Source: an uncultured Dysgonomonas sp.
Lineage (GTDB): Bacteria > Bacteroidota > Bacteroidia > Bacteroidales > Dysgonomonadaceae
Reading direction: 5' to 3'
Length of the DNA: 64,000 nt
Assembly: GCA_937995835.1 (NCBI GenBank)
Contig: CALKIV010000026.1
Coordinates: forward strand, 1 to 64,000
Positions within the stretch are counted from its first letter, which is position 1, and each line of letters begins with the position of its first letter. A program made the position numbers and the translations under genes. Below the pieces are notes generated by a model that did not search any database, was not told where the DNA came from, and saw only the letters and a program-made list of their open reading frames with translations. Positions 53,624 to 61,699 of the stretch are shown one piece after another.

Positions 53624-54598
53624 TTATTTAGCAGTTCCTTCTATGGTTTTTATTGTTCCATCTTCTTTATATTCCATTTCCACTACTTTCATGCTACGCA
53701 ACCATGTTTTTCCATTGGACGGCACACAATCATGATGAAAAAGGTACCACTTATTTTTAAACTCTACAATACCATGATGCGTAGTCCAACCAACTACAGG
53801 GGTTAAAATTACACCTTGATACGTAAATGGTCCATAAGGATTATCGCCTATTGCATAGCAAAGGTTATGCGTATCACCTGTGGAATAAGAAAAATAATAT
53901 TTTCCATTATACTTGTGCATCCATGAAGCTTCGAAAAAACGACGTTCTGTTGCTCCTTGTTTCATTGGTTTACCATCTTTATCAAGGATCAACAAGTCAC
54001 GTGGTTCTTCAGCTAATTCTAACATATCATCTGATAACAAAGCTACTTTTGGACAAAGTGCGTCTTCATTATCCTCTGGGATTACAGCACACTCTAGCGC
54101 TTTGTTATTTCTATAACGTTGCAGTTGTCCACCCCAGATACCACCCCAATACATGTAGTGCTTGCCATTTTCTTCAAAGATGCTAGGGTCAATACTATAG
54201 CTCCCTTTCATCGGATTATCTTCCGGCGTAAATGGTCCATAAGGTTTATCGCTAGTGGCAACTCCTATACGGAAAATATCATTTTGGTCTTTCATTGAGA
54301 AATACATATAATATTTTCCATTTTTATGCGCCACATCATTGTCCCACAGTTGGCGACCAGCCCAAGGCACATCTTCCACAGAAAGTACAACTCCATAATC
54401 AACCACATCACTTTCTACATCATCCATAGAAAAGACATGATAATCTTTCATATTAAAGTGATCTCCATTATCATTTTCTTCTACTCCACTTTCCCAGTCG
54501 TGCGATGGATAGATATATAGTTTACCTTCGAACACATGTACAGCCGGATCAGCCATATAATCTTTTGGAAATAAATATCTTGCTTTCTTCATTTTCAT
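53624..54598 (-). CDS. GH43 beta-xylosidase/arabinofuranosidase-like enzyme (cytoplasmic)
   Basis: The protein has 324 residues and a single five-bladed beta-propeller with no extra domain. The catalytic trio is Asp17 (YMADPAVHV), Asp137 (YSIDPSIFE) and Glu223 (RFFEASWMH). The sequence resembles subfamily 1 of GH43. No signal peptide or lipobox is present (it starts MKMKKARYLF), so it should act in the cytoplasm on xylo-oligosaccharides or arabinosides brought in by the GPH symporter of this operon. The start codon overlaps the stop of the GH10 gene by one base, showing tight coupling. Beta-xylosidase is the more likely activity in a xylan locus; alpha-L-arabinofuranosidase is possible. Confidence 0.88.
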   Translation of the reverse strand: MKMKKARYLFPKDYMADPAVHVFEGKLYIYPSHDWESGVEENDNGDHFNMKDYHVFSMDDVESDVVDYGVVLSVEDVPWAGRQLWDNDVAHKNGKYYMYFSMKDQNDIFRIGVATSDKPYGPFTPEDNPMKGSYSIDPSIFEENGKHYMYWGGIWGGQLQRYRNNKALECAVIPEDNEDALCPKVALLSDDMLELAEEPRDLLILDKDGKPMKQGATERRFFEASWMHKYNGKYYFSYSTGDTHNLCYAIGDNPYGPFTYQGVILTPVVGWTTHHGIVEFKNKWYLFHHDCVPSNGKTWLRSMKVVEMEYKEDGTIKTIEGTAK

Positions 54599-55731
54599 TA
54601 CTTGTTATTTGTATTGTTTACTAGGTTTATCATCTTCTCTACCACAGGTTTTGCTTTATATCCTCTGTCGAATAAGAGAGGATAGTCTGTGCGCCCCACC
54701 ACTGGATAGTCATTCTTCCACGAATCGTTATCTGTCACTCCCCAAAGCGTTATTCTATCAATCTTGTCATGGTGTTTCAAAAACAGTTTGAAAAAATCTA
54801 AATAACGTGCTTCCCAAGCTTGATATACATTGCTAGGTAATCCTGCCGTATATGGATTGATTTCCTTCTTGTAAGCTACAGTGTCACTGATATTTGATGT
54901 TGCCTCCTTCGATGCCTGTGGCAATGCACTGATATCCCATTCGGTGATCATCACTTTCACTCCTGCACTAGCATAAGCTTCTATTGCCTTTTCGTATTCG
55001 TCTAACGTTGGATATTCCATTCCCATATGTGCCTGCATACCAACACCATCAATACGGATTCCTTTTTCTTTCAAAGATTTAACTAACCTAACGATCGCAT
55101 CACGCTTGCCTTCGTGCCACTCATTATAGTCATTGTAGTAAAGCTCTGCACTAGGATCGGCTTCATGAGCGAATTGAAAAGCTAGAGGGATGAAGTCTTC
55201 TCCTACAATTTCATAAAATTTACTTTTTCTATATTCTCCATCATCCAAAATAGCTTCGTTAACAACATCCCAACCTTTAATTGCCCCCTTATAGTGCTTC
55301 ACGATGGTGGTAATGTGCTGCTTCATTCTCTCGATCATTACCTCACGAGATACATCATTTCCTTTGTCGTCCACAAAGAACCAGTCTGGTGCTTGCGAAT
55401 GCCATATCAATGTGTGACCAACAGTGTGCATATTGTTTTTCTCGCTGAAGGAAATGAAACGATCTGCTTCGTTAAACACAAACTGACCTTCACTAGGTTG
55501 CATATACATGCTCTTCATGCAGTTTTCGGCAACAATAGAGTTGAAGTTGTCCTCTATGATTTTTACAGATAGAGAGTCTTCTCCATTGATTTGTGGTACA
55601 TTCATGGCAGTACCGATGTAGAACTTGTCTTTCAAAGCGTCCTTGAGGGTAATCGTCGTCTCCGTCTTAGGAGTACAACTAACTACGAACAAAAGGCTCA
55701 AAACGGGTAGTACAGATTTAAAAACATTCAT
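54598..55731 (-). CDS. GH10 endo-beta-1,4-xylanase, lipoprotein
   Basis: The protein has 377 residues. The lipobox Cys is Cys19 (LFVVSCTPK). It has a complete GH10 (beta/alpha)8 barrel: NFNSIVAENCMKSMYMQP (about 62-79), GHTLIWHSQAPDWF (105-118), acid/base Glu159 in WDVVNEAI, YYNDYNE (198-204), GVGMQAHM, and nucleophile Glu264 in VMITEWDIS. There is no carbohydrate-binding insert of the long surface-GH10 type. As a lipoprotein it may sit on the surface or in the periplasm, cutting the xylan backbone. It is followed directly by the GH43 gene. Confidence 0.95.
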   Translation of the reverse strand: MNVFKSVLPVLSLLFVVSCTPKTETTITLKDALKDKFYIGTAMNVPQINGEDSLSVKIIEDNFNSIVAENCMKSMYMQPSEGQFVFNEADRFISFSEKNNMHTVGHTLIWHSQAPDWFFVDDKGNDVSREVMIERMKQHITTIVKHYKGAIKGWDVVNEAILDDGEYRKSKFYEIVGEDFIPLAFQFAHEADPSAELYYNDYNEWHEGKRDAIVRLVKSLKEKGIRIDGVGMQAHMGMEYPTLDEYEKAIEAYASAGVKVMITEWDISALPQASKEATSNISDTVAYKKEINPYTAGLPSNVYQAWEARYLDFFKLFLKHHDKIDRITLWGVTDNDSWKNDYPVVGRTDYPLLFDRGYKAKPVVEKMINLVNNTNNK

Positions 55732-55752
55732 ATATCTTAATTTTTTGGTTTA

Positions 55753-57162
55753 TTATTTATGTCTAGCTTCTATTTTTCTATTTATTTCATTTATCACATT
55801 ATCTTCTAACTCATATTTTGAGATGATATACATCGCCAAAAGGAGCAACATTGCCGGAATGACAGCAACCAACCAAAGAATTCCTTGCTCCGAAAAGGCT
55901 GATTGACTCACTGTATTCTTCTCATCAAATCCAACAAAGGCAAGAACAAATCCCGGAACGACTCCACCTAATGCCATACCAGCTTTGAAGAAAATACCTG
56001 TCAATGCATTAACAATCCCAGAGATGCGTCTACCAGTAGTGTATTCTCCATAAGAAATTACTTCTGGAACGAGTGCCCACATATAGCCTGTGGCAACTAT
56101 CACTCCTGTAGATTTTATAAATTGTGCTACCAACACCAACCAAACTTGAGTTTTGAGGGTAGGAACTACTGATATGATATACAGTAATGCCATGCCTAGT
56201 ATTGCGATGGTGAGAAAAACATAAAACATTTGTTTCTTACCAATAGCTCGTTTTATGGCCGGCACCATGGGCATGAATATAAATGCCGGTAGAGAACCTA
56301 ACGCTGCAAAATAAGGTAACATATCGGGGGCTTGCACATTGTAGATCATATAATATGAGCCAGCTGAATTGCCAATGGCCATCATGGCAAAAGCTGTGAT
56401 GAAGAAGAAGGCTAATACACGCAATGGTCTATTGTGTTTGAATTCATTCCAAAGATCAGAAACCTTTACCTCATCGGCATTCGATTCGTCCATCACTACT
56501 CGTTCTTTCGTTTGTGTAAAACAAAAGATCAATAATGCTAAACCAGCAATAGCATATATCGTCATGGTGATGAACCATGCATTACCTGACTCTACTGAAT
56601 TTATTTTACCATCAGGAGATAGCGTTTTTACGAGAATTGGAATACCATAAGCAACAGCCAATCCTCCTAGGTTAGCCAAGAACATTCTTACGGATGTCAG
56701 TTTAGTTATTTCGTTGGTGTCACGTGTTAAGGAAGCATTTAATGCTCCATAAGGAACATTAATTAGGGTGTAACACATCGACAGTCCGACATAAGTGATG
56801 TAAGCATATAGCAATGAGCCTGAAAAGCCTGTCCAGAAACAAAGAATGGCAAAACCAGTAAGTGGAATACCTCCGAAAAGCAGGTAAGAACGATACTTTC
56901 CAAATCGAGGGTTGTGCTTGTCAATGAATGCACCCACCAAAGGATCCCAAATGACATCCACCAGACGCACAATGAGAAACATGACAGCAGCTGTGGCAAC
57001 AGGCAAACCGTAGACATTGGTATAAAAAATAAGCAAGTATTGTGCAACGGTTTGATAGATTAAGTTTTGAGCCAAATCTCCAGAGCCAAATCCGATGCAT
57101 TGTAACCATGAGAGTTTGTAAAAACCTTTCGACTCGTTGGTCGTTTGCGATACTGGTTCCAT
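55753..57162 (-). CDS. GPH-family glycoside/pentoside/hexuronide:cation symporter
   Basis: The protein has 469 residues and about 12 transmembrane helices. GPH (MelB/XylP/XynP-like) marks are the N-terminal GFGSGDLAQNLIYQTVAQYL, the conserved VRLVDVIWDPLVGAFIDKH after helix 2, and PRFGKYRSYLLFGGIPL. It also has INVPYGALNASLTRD and the later YTTGRRISGIVNALTG. It should import xylose, xylobiose or short xylo-oligosaccharides across the inner membrane to the cytoplasmic GH43. It lies between the acetylesterase and GH10 genes of PUL E. Confidence 0.88.
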   Translation of the reverse strand: MEPVSQTTNESKGFYKLSWLQCIGFGSGDLAQNLIYQTVAQYLLIFYTNVYGLPVATAAVMFLIVRLVDVIWDPLVGAFIDKHNPRFGKYRSYLLFGGIPLTGFAILCFWTGFSGSLLYAYITYVGLSMCYTLINVPYGALNASLTRDTNEITKLTSVRMFLANLGGLAVAYGIPILVKTLSPDGKINSVESGNAWFITMTIYAIAGLALLIFCFTQTKERVVMDESNADEVKVSDLWNEFKHNRPLRVLAFFFITAFAMMAIGNSAGSYYMIYNVQAPDMLPYFAALGSLPAFIFMPMVPAIKRAIGKKQMFYVFLTIAILGMALLYIISVVPTLKTQVWLVLVAQFIKSTGVIVATGYMWALVPEVISYGEYTTGRRISGIVNALTGIFFKAGMALGGVVPGFVLAFVGFDEKNTVSQSAFSEQGILWLVAVIPAMLLLLAMYIISKYELEDNVINEINRKIEARHK

Positions 57163-57191
57163 AATAATATCTTCTTTTTGTAGTTTAAATT

Positions 57192-59090
57192 CTATTTATC
57201 CGTACGAAAGGATGAGACTCTCAAACCTTCTTTAGTCATCAAGTTGGCTCCCACAGGATTGTCAGCCCAAGCATAACGCACCGACATAGGATGTGTAACC
57301 TCACTACTCCATACCCTAACCTTATCTTTCGCTATTACGCTGGCTTTTGCCCACACTTGCTTTCCATCAGTTCCTGCTATTGTAAATCCATCTAACAGTT
57401 GATTAGAACACAAGCCCTCGCCTACTCCTGAAAAAGTAAGTATCACACTATTATCCTTGACTATAAAGCTTTCAAGACTTGGAGAAGGGCTTAAAAGATC
57501 ATTCTTGTAAGCTACTCGTTGAGCCTCTAAAGCCAAAAGCCGTCCTACATCTTTTTTGTTGAGAGGGTGTATATCATTCCATTCTCCCAGACCTAAGGTG
57601 ACAGCCATACCTGTTGCAGGAAGTGTTAAGGCTTCTTGTTGAGCTTCTCTAAGTTCAGCAAAGGCACTTTCTGTCGGTTTTTTCCATGGTTCATTCATGT
57701 TGGGTAATTGAGCAAAAATGAAAGATAATTCTGGTTCATCTCTTTTAGCTCGCCAATCTTTGATCATATCTTGGAACAGTTGAGCATATTCTTTCGTCTT
57801 ACTCAAGTTAGATTCTCCTTGATACCATATCACTCCTTTTAGTTTATAGTTATTAATGGGAGCAATCATGGCATTATATAATCCCGTTGGCTTGTATTGG
57901 AAAAAGGTAGTAGAAGAAGGAGGTGGCAACTTCTCACCTACTTTATATTCCCATTCGCCAGTCAAATTAATCGTTTTATCTCCCATAATTATTTTATAAG
58001 GTTTGTCTTCCTGAAATCCTCCATTGGCATTGGTAACCACACGAACAGTTACCCTATTTTTTCCAGCTTGCAATATTTGTTCTCCGACAGGATAGATCCG
58101 TGGAGGATATTGATATCCCGTAGTACCCACAAAATGCCTATTGATAAATGCCGAATCAGAATCAATGATGTAGCCCAGACGTAAGATAGCAGATTTGCCA
58201 GCATCTTCTTTCGCCACATCAAACTCTTTGCGAAGCCATACTACATTATTCCCTATATTTTTGAGTTTGTTTTTCCACAAACCGGGTAAATAATAACTAT
58301 CCCATTTCGATGTATCATTATAGACATCAATATCTTTATCCGATTTCGCCATCAAGGTATACCAAGCATCTCCTTTGGCTTTCTCATCCTTACGAATGCT
58401 TTCGATATAGCCTTCAACAACAAGCTTATTAGCTTCAGCTTCGTATGTCGGATATTTCTTTATGGTCTCCTGACTTATCCAAGCTTCAGCAGGAGAACCT
58501 CCCACACTTGCATTGATTAGCCCAATAGGCACGTTATTCTTTTCATATAATTCTTTTGCAAAAAAATAAGCTACTGCTGAAAAATCAAGAATAGTTTCTG
58601 GAGTAGTTACTTCCCAAGTGCCATACTCTATATCCGTTTGTGCTCCTACAAAATCATATTTAAGAGGAACTTTAAAATATCTTATATTGGCATTGTTTGC
58701 CGAAGACACTTCATTAGCATAAAGATCTAATACTCTACGCATAGGTAATTCCATATTCGATTGACCAGAACACAACCAAACATCACCGAATAGGACATCA
58801 TTGATGATAATATCGTTTATCTGAATAGAATATTCTGCTCCGGCCTTTTGAGGGGGTAGCATCACCGACCAATTACCTTTAGCATCTGCTTTAGTTTTGT
58901 AACTTGCTCCTCCAAACTTTACTGTCACCGTTTCTTTCGGGTCAGCCCAGCCCCAAATCTTAATGTCAGTATCTCGTTGCAAAACCATGCCATCACTAAT
59001 CAGACGAGGCAATCGCACTTTAGCTTCAAGATTGAGAGCCAAGCATAAAGCCAGTAGAATGAATATCGTTTTTTTGATGTTGCTTATCAT
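57192..59090 (-). CDS. SGNH-type sialate O-acetylesterase-like esterase (probable acetyl-xylan esterase, PUL E)
   Basis: The protein has 632 residues with a signal peptide ending near LEA (23). It is the third paralogue in this window: an N-terminal beta-sandwich (VRLPRLISDGMVLQRDTDIK), nucleophile Ser111 in GDVWLCSGQSNMEL, a central lectin-like insert (about 250-385), and a final block LGLGEWNDIHPLNKKDVG with the Asp/His pair. In a glucuronoxylan locus the sensible substrate is O-acetyl on xylose residues. The gene lies 14 bp after GH115, which suggests both decorations are removed together before GH10/GH67 cleavage. Confidence 0.87.
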   Translation of the reverse strand: MISNIKKTIFILLALCLALNLEAKVRLPRLISDGMVLQRDTDIKIWGWADPKETVTVKFGGASYKTKADAKGNWSVMLPPQKAGAEYSIQINDIIINDVLFGDVWLCSGQSNMELPMRRVLDLYANEVSSANNANIRYFKVPLKYDFVGAQTDIEYGTWEVTTPETILDFSAVAYFFAKELYEKNNVPIGLINASVGGSPAEAWISQETIKKYPTYEAEANKLVVEGYIESIRKDEKAKGDAWYTLMAKSDKDIDVYNDTSKWDSYYLPGLWKNKLKNIGNNVVWLRKEFDVAKEDAGKSAILRLGYIIDSDSAFINRHFVGTTGYQYPPRIYPVGEQILQAGKNRVTVRVVTNANGGFQEDKPYKIIMGDKTINLTGEWEYKVGEKLPPPSSTTFFQYKPTGLYNAMIAPINNYKLKGVIWYQGESNLSKTKEYAQLFQDMIKDWRAKRDEPELSFIFAQLPNMNEPWKKPTESAFAELREAQQEALTLPATGMAVTLGLGEWNDIHPLNKKDVGRLLALEAQRVAYKNDLLSPSPSLESFIVKDNSVILTFSGVGEGLCSNQLLDGFTIAGTDGKQVWAKASVIAKDKVRVWSSEVTHPMSVRYAWADNPVGANLMTKEGLRVSSFRTDK

Positions 59091-59104
59091 ATTCTCTATT
59101 CAAT

Positions 59105-61600
59105 TTATTGTTTACTTAATTCACTCTGAGGCGCTCCTAGATAGCTTGGTTTAAGTCCTCCCATATCAAGCAATAGTTTTTGTAATACAATTCCTTGATC
59201 TAAAGGACGTACACGAATCGTGTGCACTCCTATTTCAGCAAATGAATGTTTGGTAGTAGATTCTATTATTCGTTTAGCTTGCCAATCGGCTAATTCTCCT
59301 CGATAATGCCCATTGAAGTTGATAATTTGTTCTTCTCCTCCATCGATAGATACAGCATAACGCAAACCTTTGTTTTCATTGAAATTTAAAGTAGGAGATA
59401 GCAAGAGAGTTAGACTTCCTTCGCCTTTTGTTGTCAGCTCTACTTTATATTCCAGATACACTTTTTCTGTTGGCGCTTCTGTCACTGGCGTTGTCGTTAC
59501 TGCTGAAAGAGTTTTTCCCATATCAGGAATAGTGATCCAAGAAACAGTTTCATCATTGCTAACTTTTGCATAGTTTTCTGCTTCAATAGAAACATAGCCA
59601 TCTGCCTCCTTAAATATTTTTTCTGTTACTTTAGAAGACACATCAATATAAGCAATCTTGGGCATAACACTCTTTTCTGGTTGTTGCCAATAGGTGTAAC
59701 CAATACGCACTTGATCCATCATGTGATTCCATTTTCCATCTGCTATATTGGTGTGGAAGTGAACAGTAAGCAGTGAATCTCTAACAAAACATTCTTTTAC
59801 CTTATCAGCCCATTGATTTGCCTTAACATCTTGTTGCTCTGCATACTGTTTGTTTTTAGCCACCGCATAATACATTTCATAGAGATTGCAAGTTCCATTG
59901 ATGGGGAACAGAACGAGTTGATCAAAAGCATCTCTATACTTATTGGGCAATAGATTATAGAGCCTCATAGCATCTATCAACAGATCTGTATACTCTTTGA
60001 GCACAGTTTCCCATTCATTATAGTTTTCAAGACTATAAGTTCTGTCGTCCAATAATTCTGGTGTTACTCTATGATTATATTTAGTATATAAATTGATCAG
60101 ACGAGCTGCTTCTTTAGCATATTGTTCTCCAAATTGTTGTGCACACCACTCTTCAGTATGCGTCAAGAGATTTTTCTCATTAAACTGATTGGGATTCCAT
60201 GCCATATCTAGGAAAAAACTAATTGGATATTCCATTGGCTTTAAGTCTCCTACATTTACCACCCATATTTGATCTACACCATATTGGTAAGTCAAATTCA
60301 TTTGTTCCCAAATGCGTTGCACCTGACTAACATTCAGCCATTTGGAGTTGCGAGGACCTCCCACATAGTCAAAGTGGTAATACATACCATATCCCCCTTT
60401 ACGCTTAGGGGCTTTCAAATCTGGTAATTTGCGTACATTTCCCCAGTTGTCGTCACAAAATAAGAGTGTGACATCATCAGGAACACGCATGCCATGATCG
60501 TAATAGTCTTGTACTTCTTTATATAGAGCCCACACCTGGGGTGTTTCTTCTGCTTTCTTTTTTGTTACTTGTGAAATGATTTTTCGCTGATCTTTCACTA
60601 TTTTTTCTAGCAATGCGATATTGGTTCCTTCTTCCATTGCCTCATCGCCATCGCCACGCATACCGATGGTCACTACTTGTTCCCAATCTTTGCTGCGCTC
60701 GATTCCTGACTTCCAAAATTCTTTTAACACTTTGGAATTTGTATTATAATTCCATGGAGACTGATGTCTTCTGTTCCAATCTTTTTGTGCTGACGACATA
60801 GGTTCGTGATGCGAAGTGCTCATCACTATGCCATATTCATTTGCTAATACTCCATTCTGTGGATCATCATCATAAAATGCACTATTCCACATGGCTGGCC
60901 AAAGGAAATTTCCTTTCAGGCGTAATATTAGTTCAAATACTTTTTCATAAAACTTGTGGTTAAATCCACCGTAAGTTGTTTGTGCCCATCCTCCGAGAGA
61001 AGGCCACTCATCATTTAAGAATATACCTCTATATTTCACAGCAGGTTCTCCCTCTGTGTATGTACCTTTCTTAAAGAATAAATTATTCTGTTTCTCTACG
61101 GGTATGTCTGCCCAATAATACCATGGCGATACTCCTATCTGTGCTGACAATTCATAGATACCATACATCGTTCCACGCTTATCTGAACCTGCAATGACGA
61201 TAGCTTCATCAACGCCTGACATCGGCTGTTTGATTGTTGTGATGATGTATTTTTCATTTTTGCCTAACAAATCACTAGACTTTATTTTATTTTGAAGAAT
61301 CAAATTGTCGATCAAACTTGATTTCCCTACCGTACCGATGATCAATACGTTTTTATTAATCTGATCTGTTGGAGTGTTTCCTGCCACTTTCTCAAAATCA
61401 TCTTTCAATGTATTGACAGCCCTTAAAACTCCTTTGTCGTCATCTTTATCTACAACAATGGAGATAGGCTTGTTATCAATAACAAGAGGAAGATTATCTG
61501 CATTGGCTTGTGTAAATACAAACTTCTGTTTAGAAAATAAGATCATGGGCATGAACGCCAATAACAATACTAAAACATTTATACCTATATTCTTTTTCAT
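59105..61600 (-). CDS. GH115 xylan alpha-1,2-glucuronidase
   Basis: The protein has 831 residues from ATG 61600, chosen because MKKNIGINVLVLLLAFMPMI is a signal peptide. An upstream ATG at 61627 adds nine residues that break it. The layout follows GH115: an N-terminal alpha/beta domain (about 30-160), then a barrel with FLNDEWPSLGGWAQTTYGGF, LKGNFLWPAMWNSAFYDDDP, TIGMRGDGDEAMEEG, LFCDDNWGNVRKLP and YHFDYVGGPRN. A helical bundle and a C-terminal beta-sandwich (YVSIEAENYAKV) follow. GH115 enzymes release (4-O-methyl-)glucuronate from internal positions of xylan. This is the first enzyme gene after susD, separated from it by a stem-loop. Confidence 0.93.
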   Translation of the reverse strand: MKKNIGINVLVLLLAFMPMILFSKQKFVFTQANADNLPLVIDNKPISIVVDKDDDKGVLRAVNTLKDDFEKVAGNTPTDQINKNVLIIGTVGKSSLIDNLILQNKIKSSDLLGKNEKYIITTIKQPMSGVDEAIVIAGSDKRGTMYGIYELSAQIGVSPWYYWADIPVEKQNNLFFKKGTYTEGEPAVKYRGIFLNDEWPSLGGWAQTTYGGFNHKFYEKVFELILRLKGNFLWPAMWNSAFYDDDPQNGVLANEYGIVMSTSHHEPMSSAQKDWNRRHQSPWNYNTNSKVLKEFWKSGIERSKDWEQVVTIGMRGDGDEAMEEGTNIALLEKIVKDQRKIISQVTKKKAEETPQVWALYKEVQDYYDHGMRVPDDVTLLFCDDNWGNVRKLPDLKAPKRKGGYGMYYHFDYVGGPRNSKWLNVSQVQRIWEQMNLTYQYGVDQIWVVNVGDLKPMEYPISFFLDMAWNPNQFNEKNLLTHTEEWCAQQFGEQYAKEAARLINLYTKYNHRVTPELLDDRTYSLENYNEWETVLKEYTDLLIDAMRLYNLLPNKYRDAFDQLVLFPINGTCNLYEMYYAVAKNKQYAEQQDVKANQWADKVKECFVRDSLLTVHFHTNIADGKWNHMMDQVRIGYTYWQQPEKSVMPKIAYIDVSSKVTEKIFKEADGYVSIEAENYAKVSNDETVSWITIPDMGKTLSAVTTTPVTEAPTEKVYLEYKVELTTKGEGSLTLLLSPTLNFNENKGLRYAVSIDGGEEQIINFNGHYRGELADWQAKRIIESTTKHSFAEIGVHTIRVRPLDQGIVLQKLLLDMGGLKPSYLGAPQSELSKQ

Positions 61601-61648
61601 ACAATATTTAATTTTACACAATTCCAAACTACACTTTTTGATTTAATA

Positions 61649-61675
61649 AGTTGGAGGCTTAGATCACCTCCAACT
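61649..61675 (-). terminator. Intra-operon stem-loop between susD and GH115
   Basis: AGTTGGAGG (61649-61657) pairs perfectly with CCTCCAACT (61667-61675) around a 9-nt loop, and AT-rich sequence follows on the minus strand. This is the third case in the window of a stem-loop between capture genes and enzyme genes. Confidence 0.6.
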
Positions 61676-61699
61676 CATTGAGTTACTTTAATACAATAA

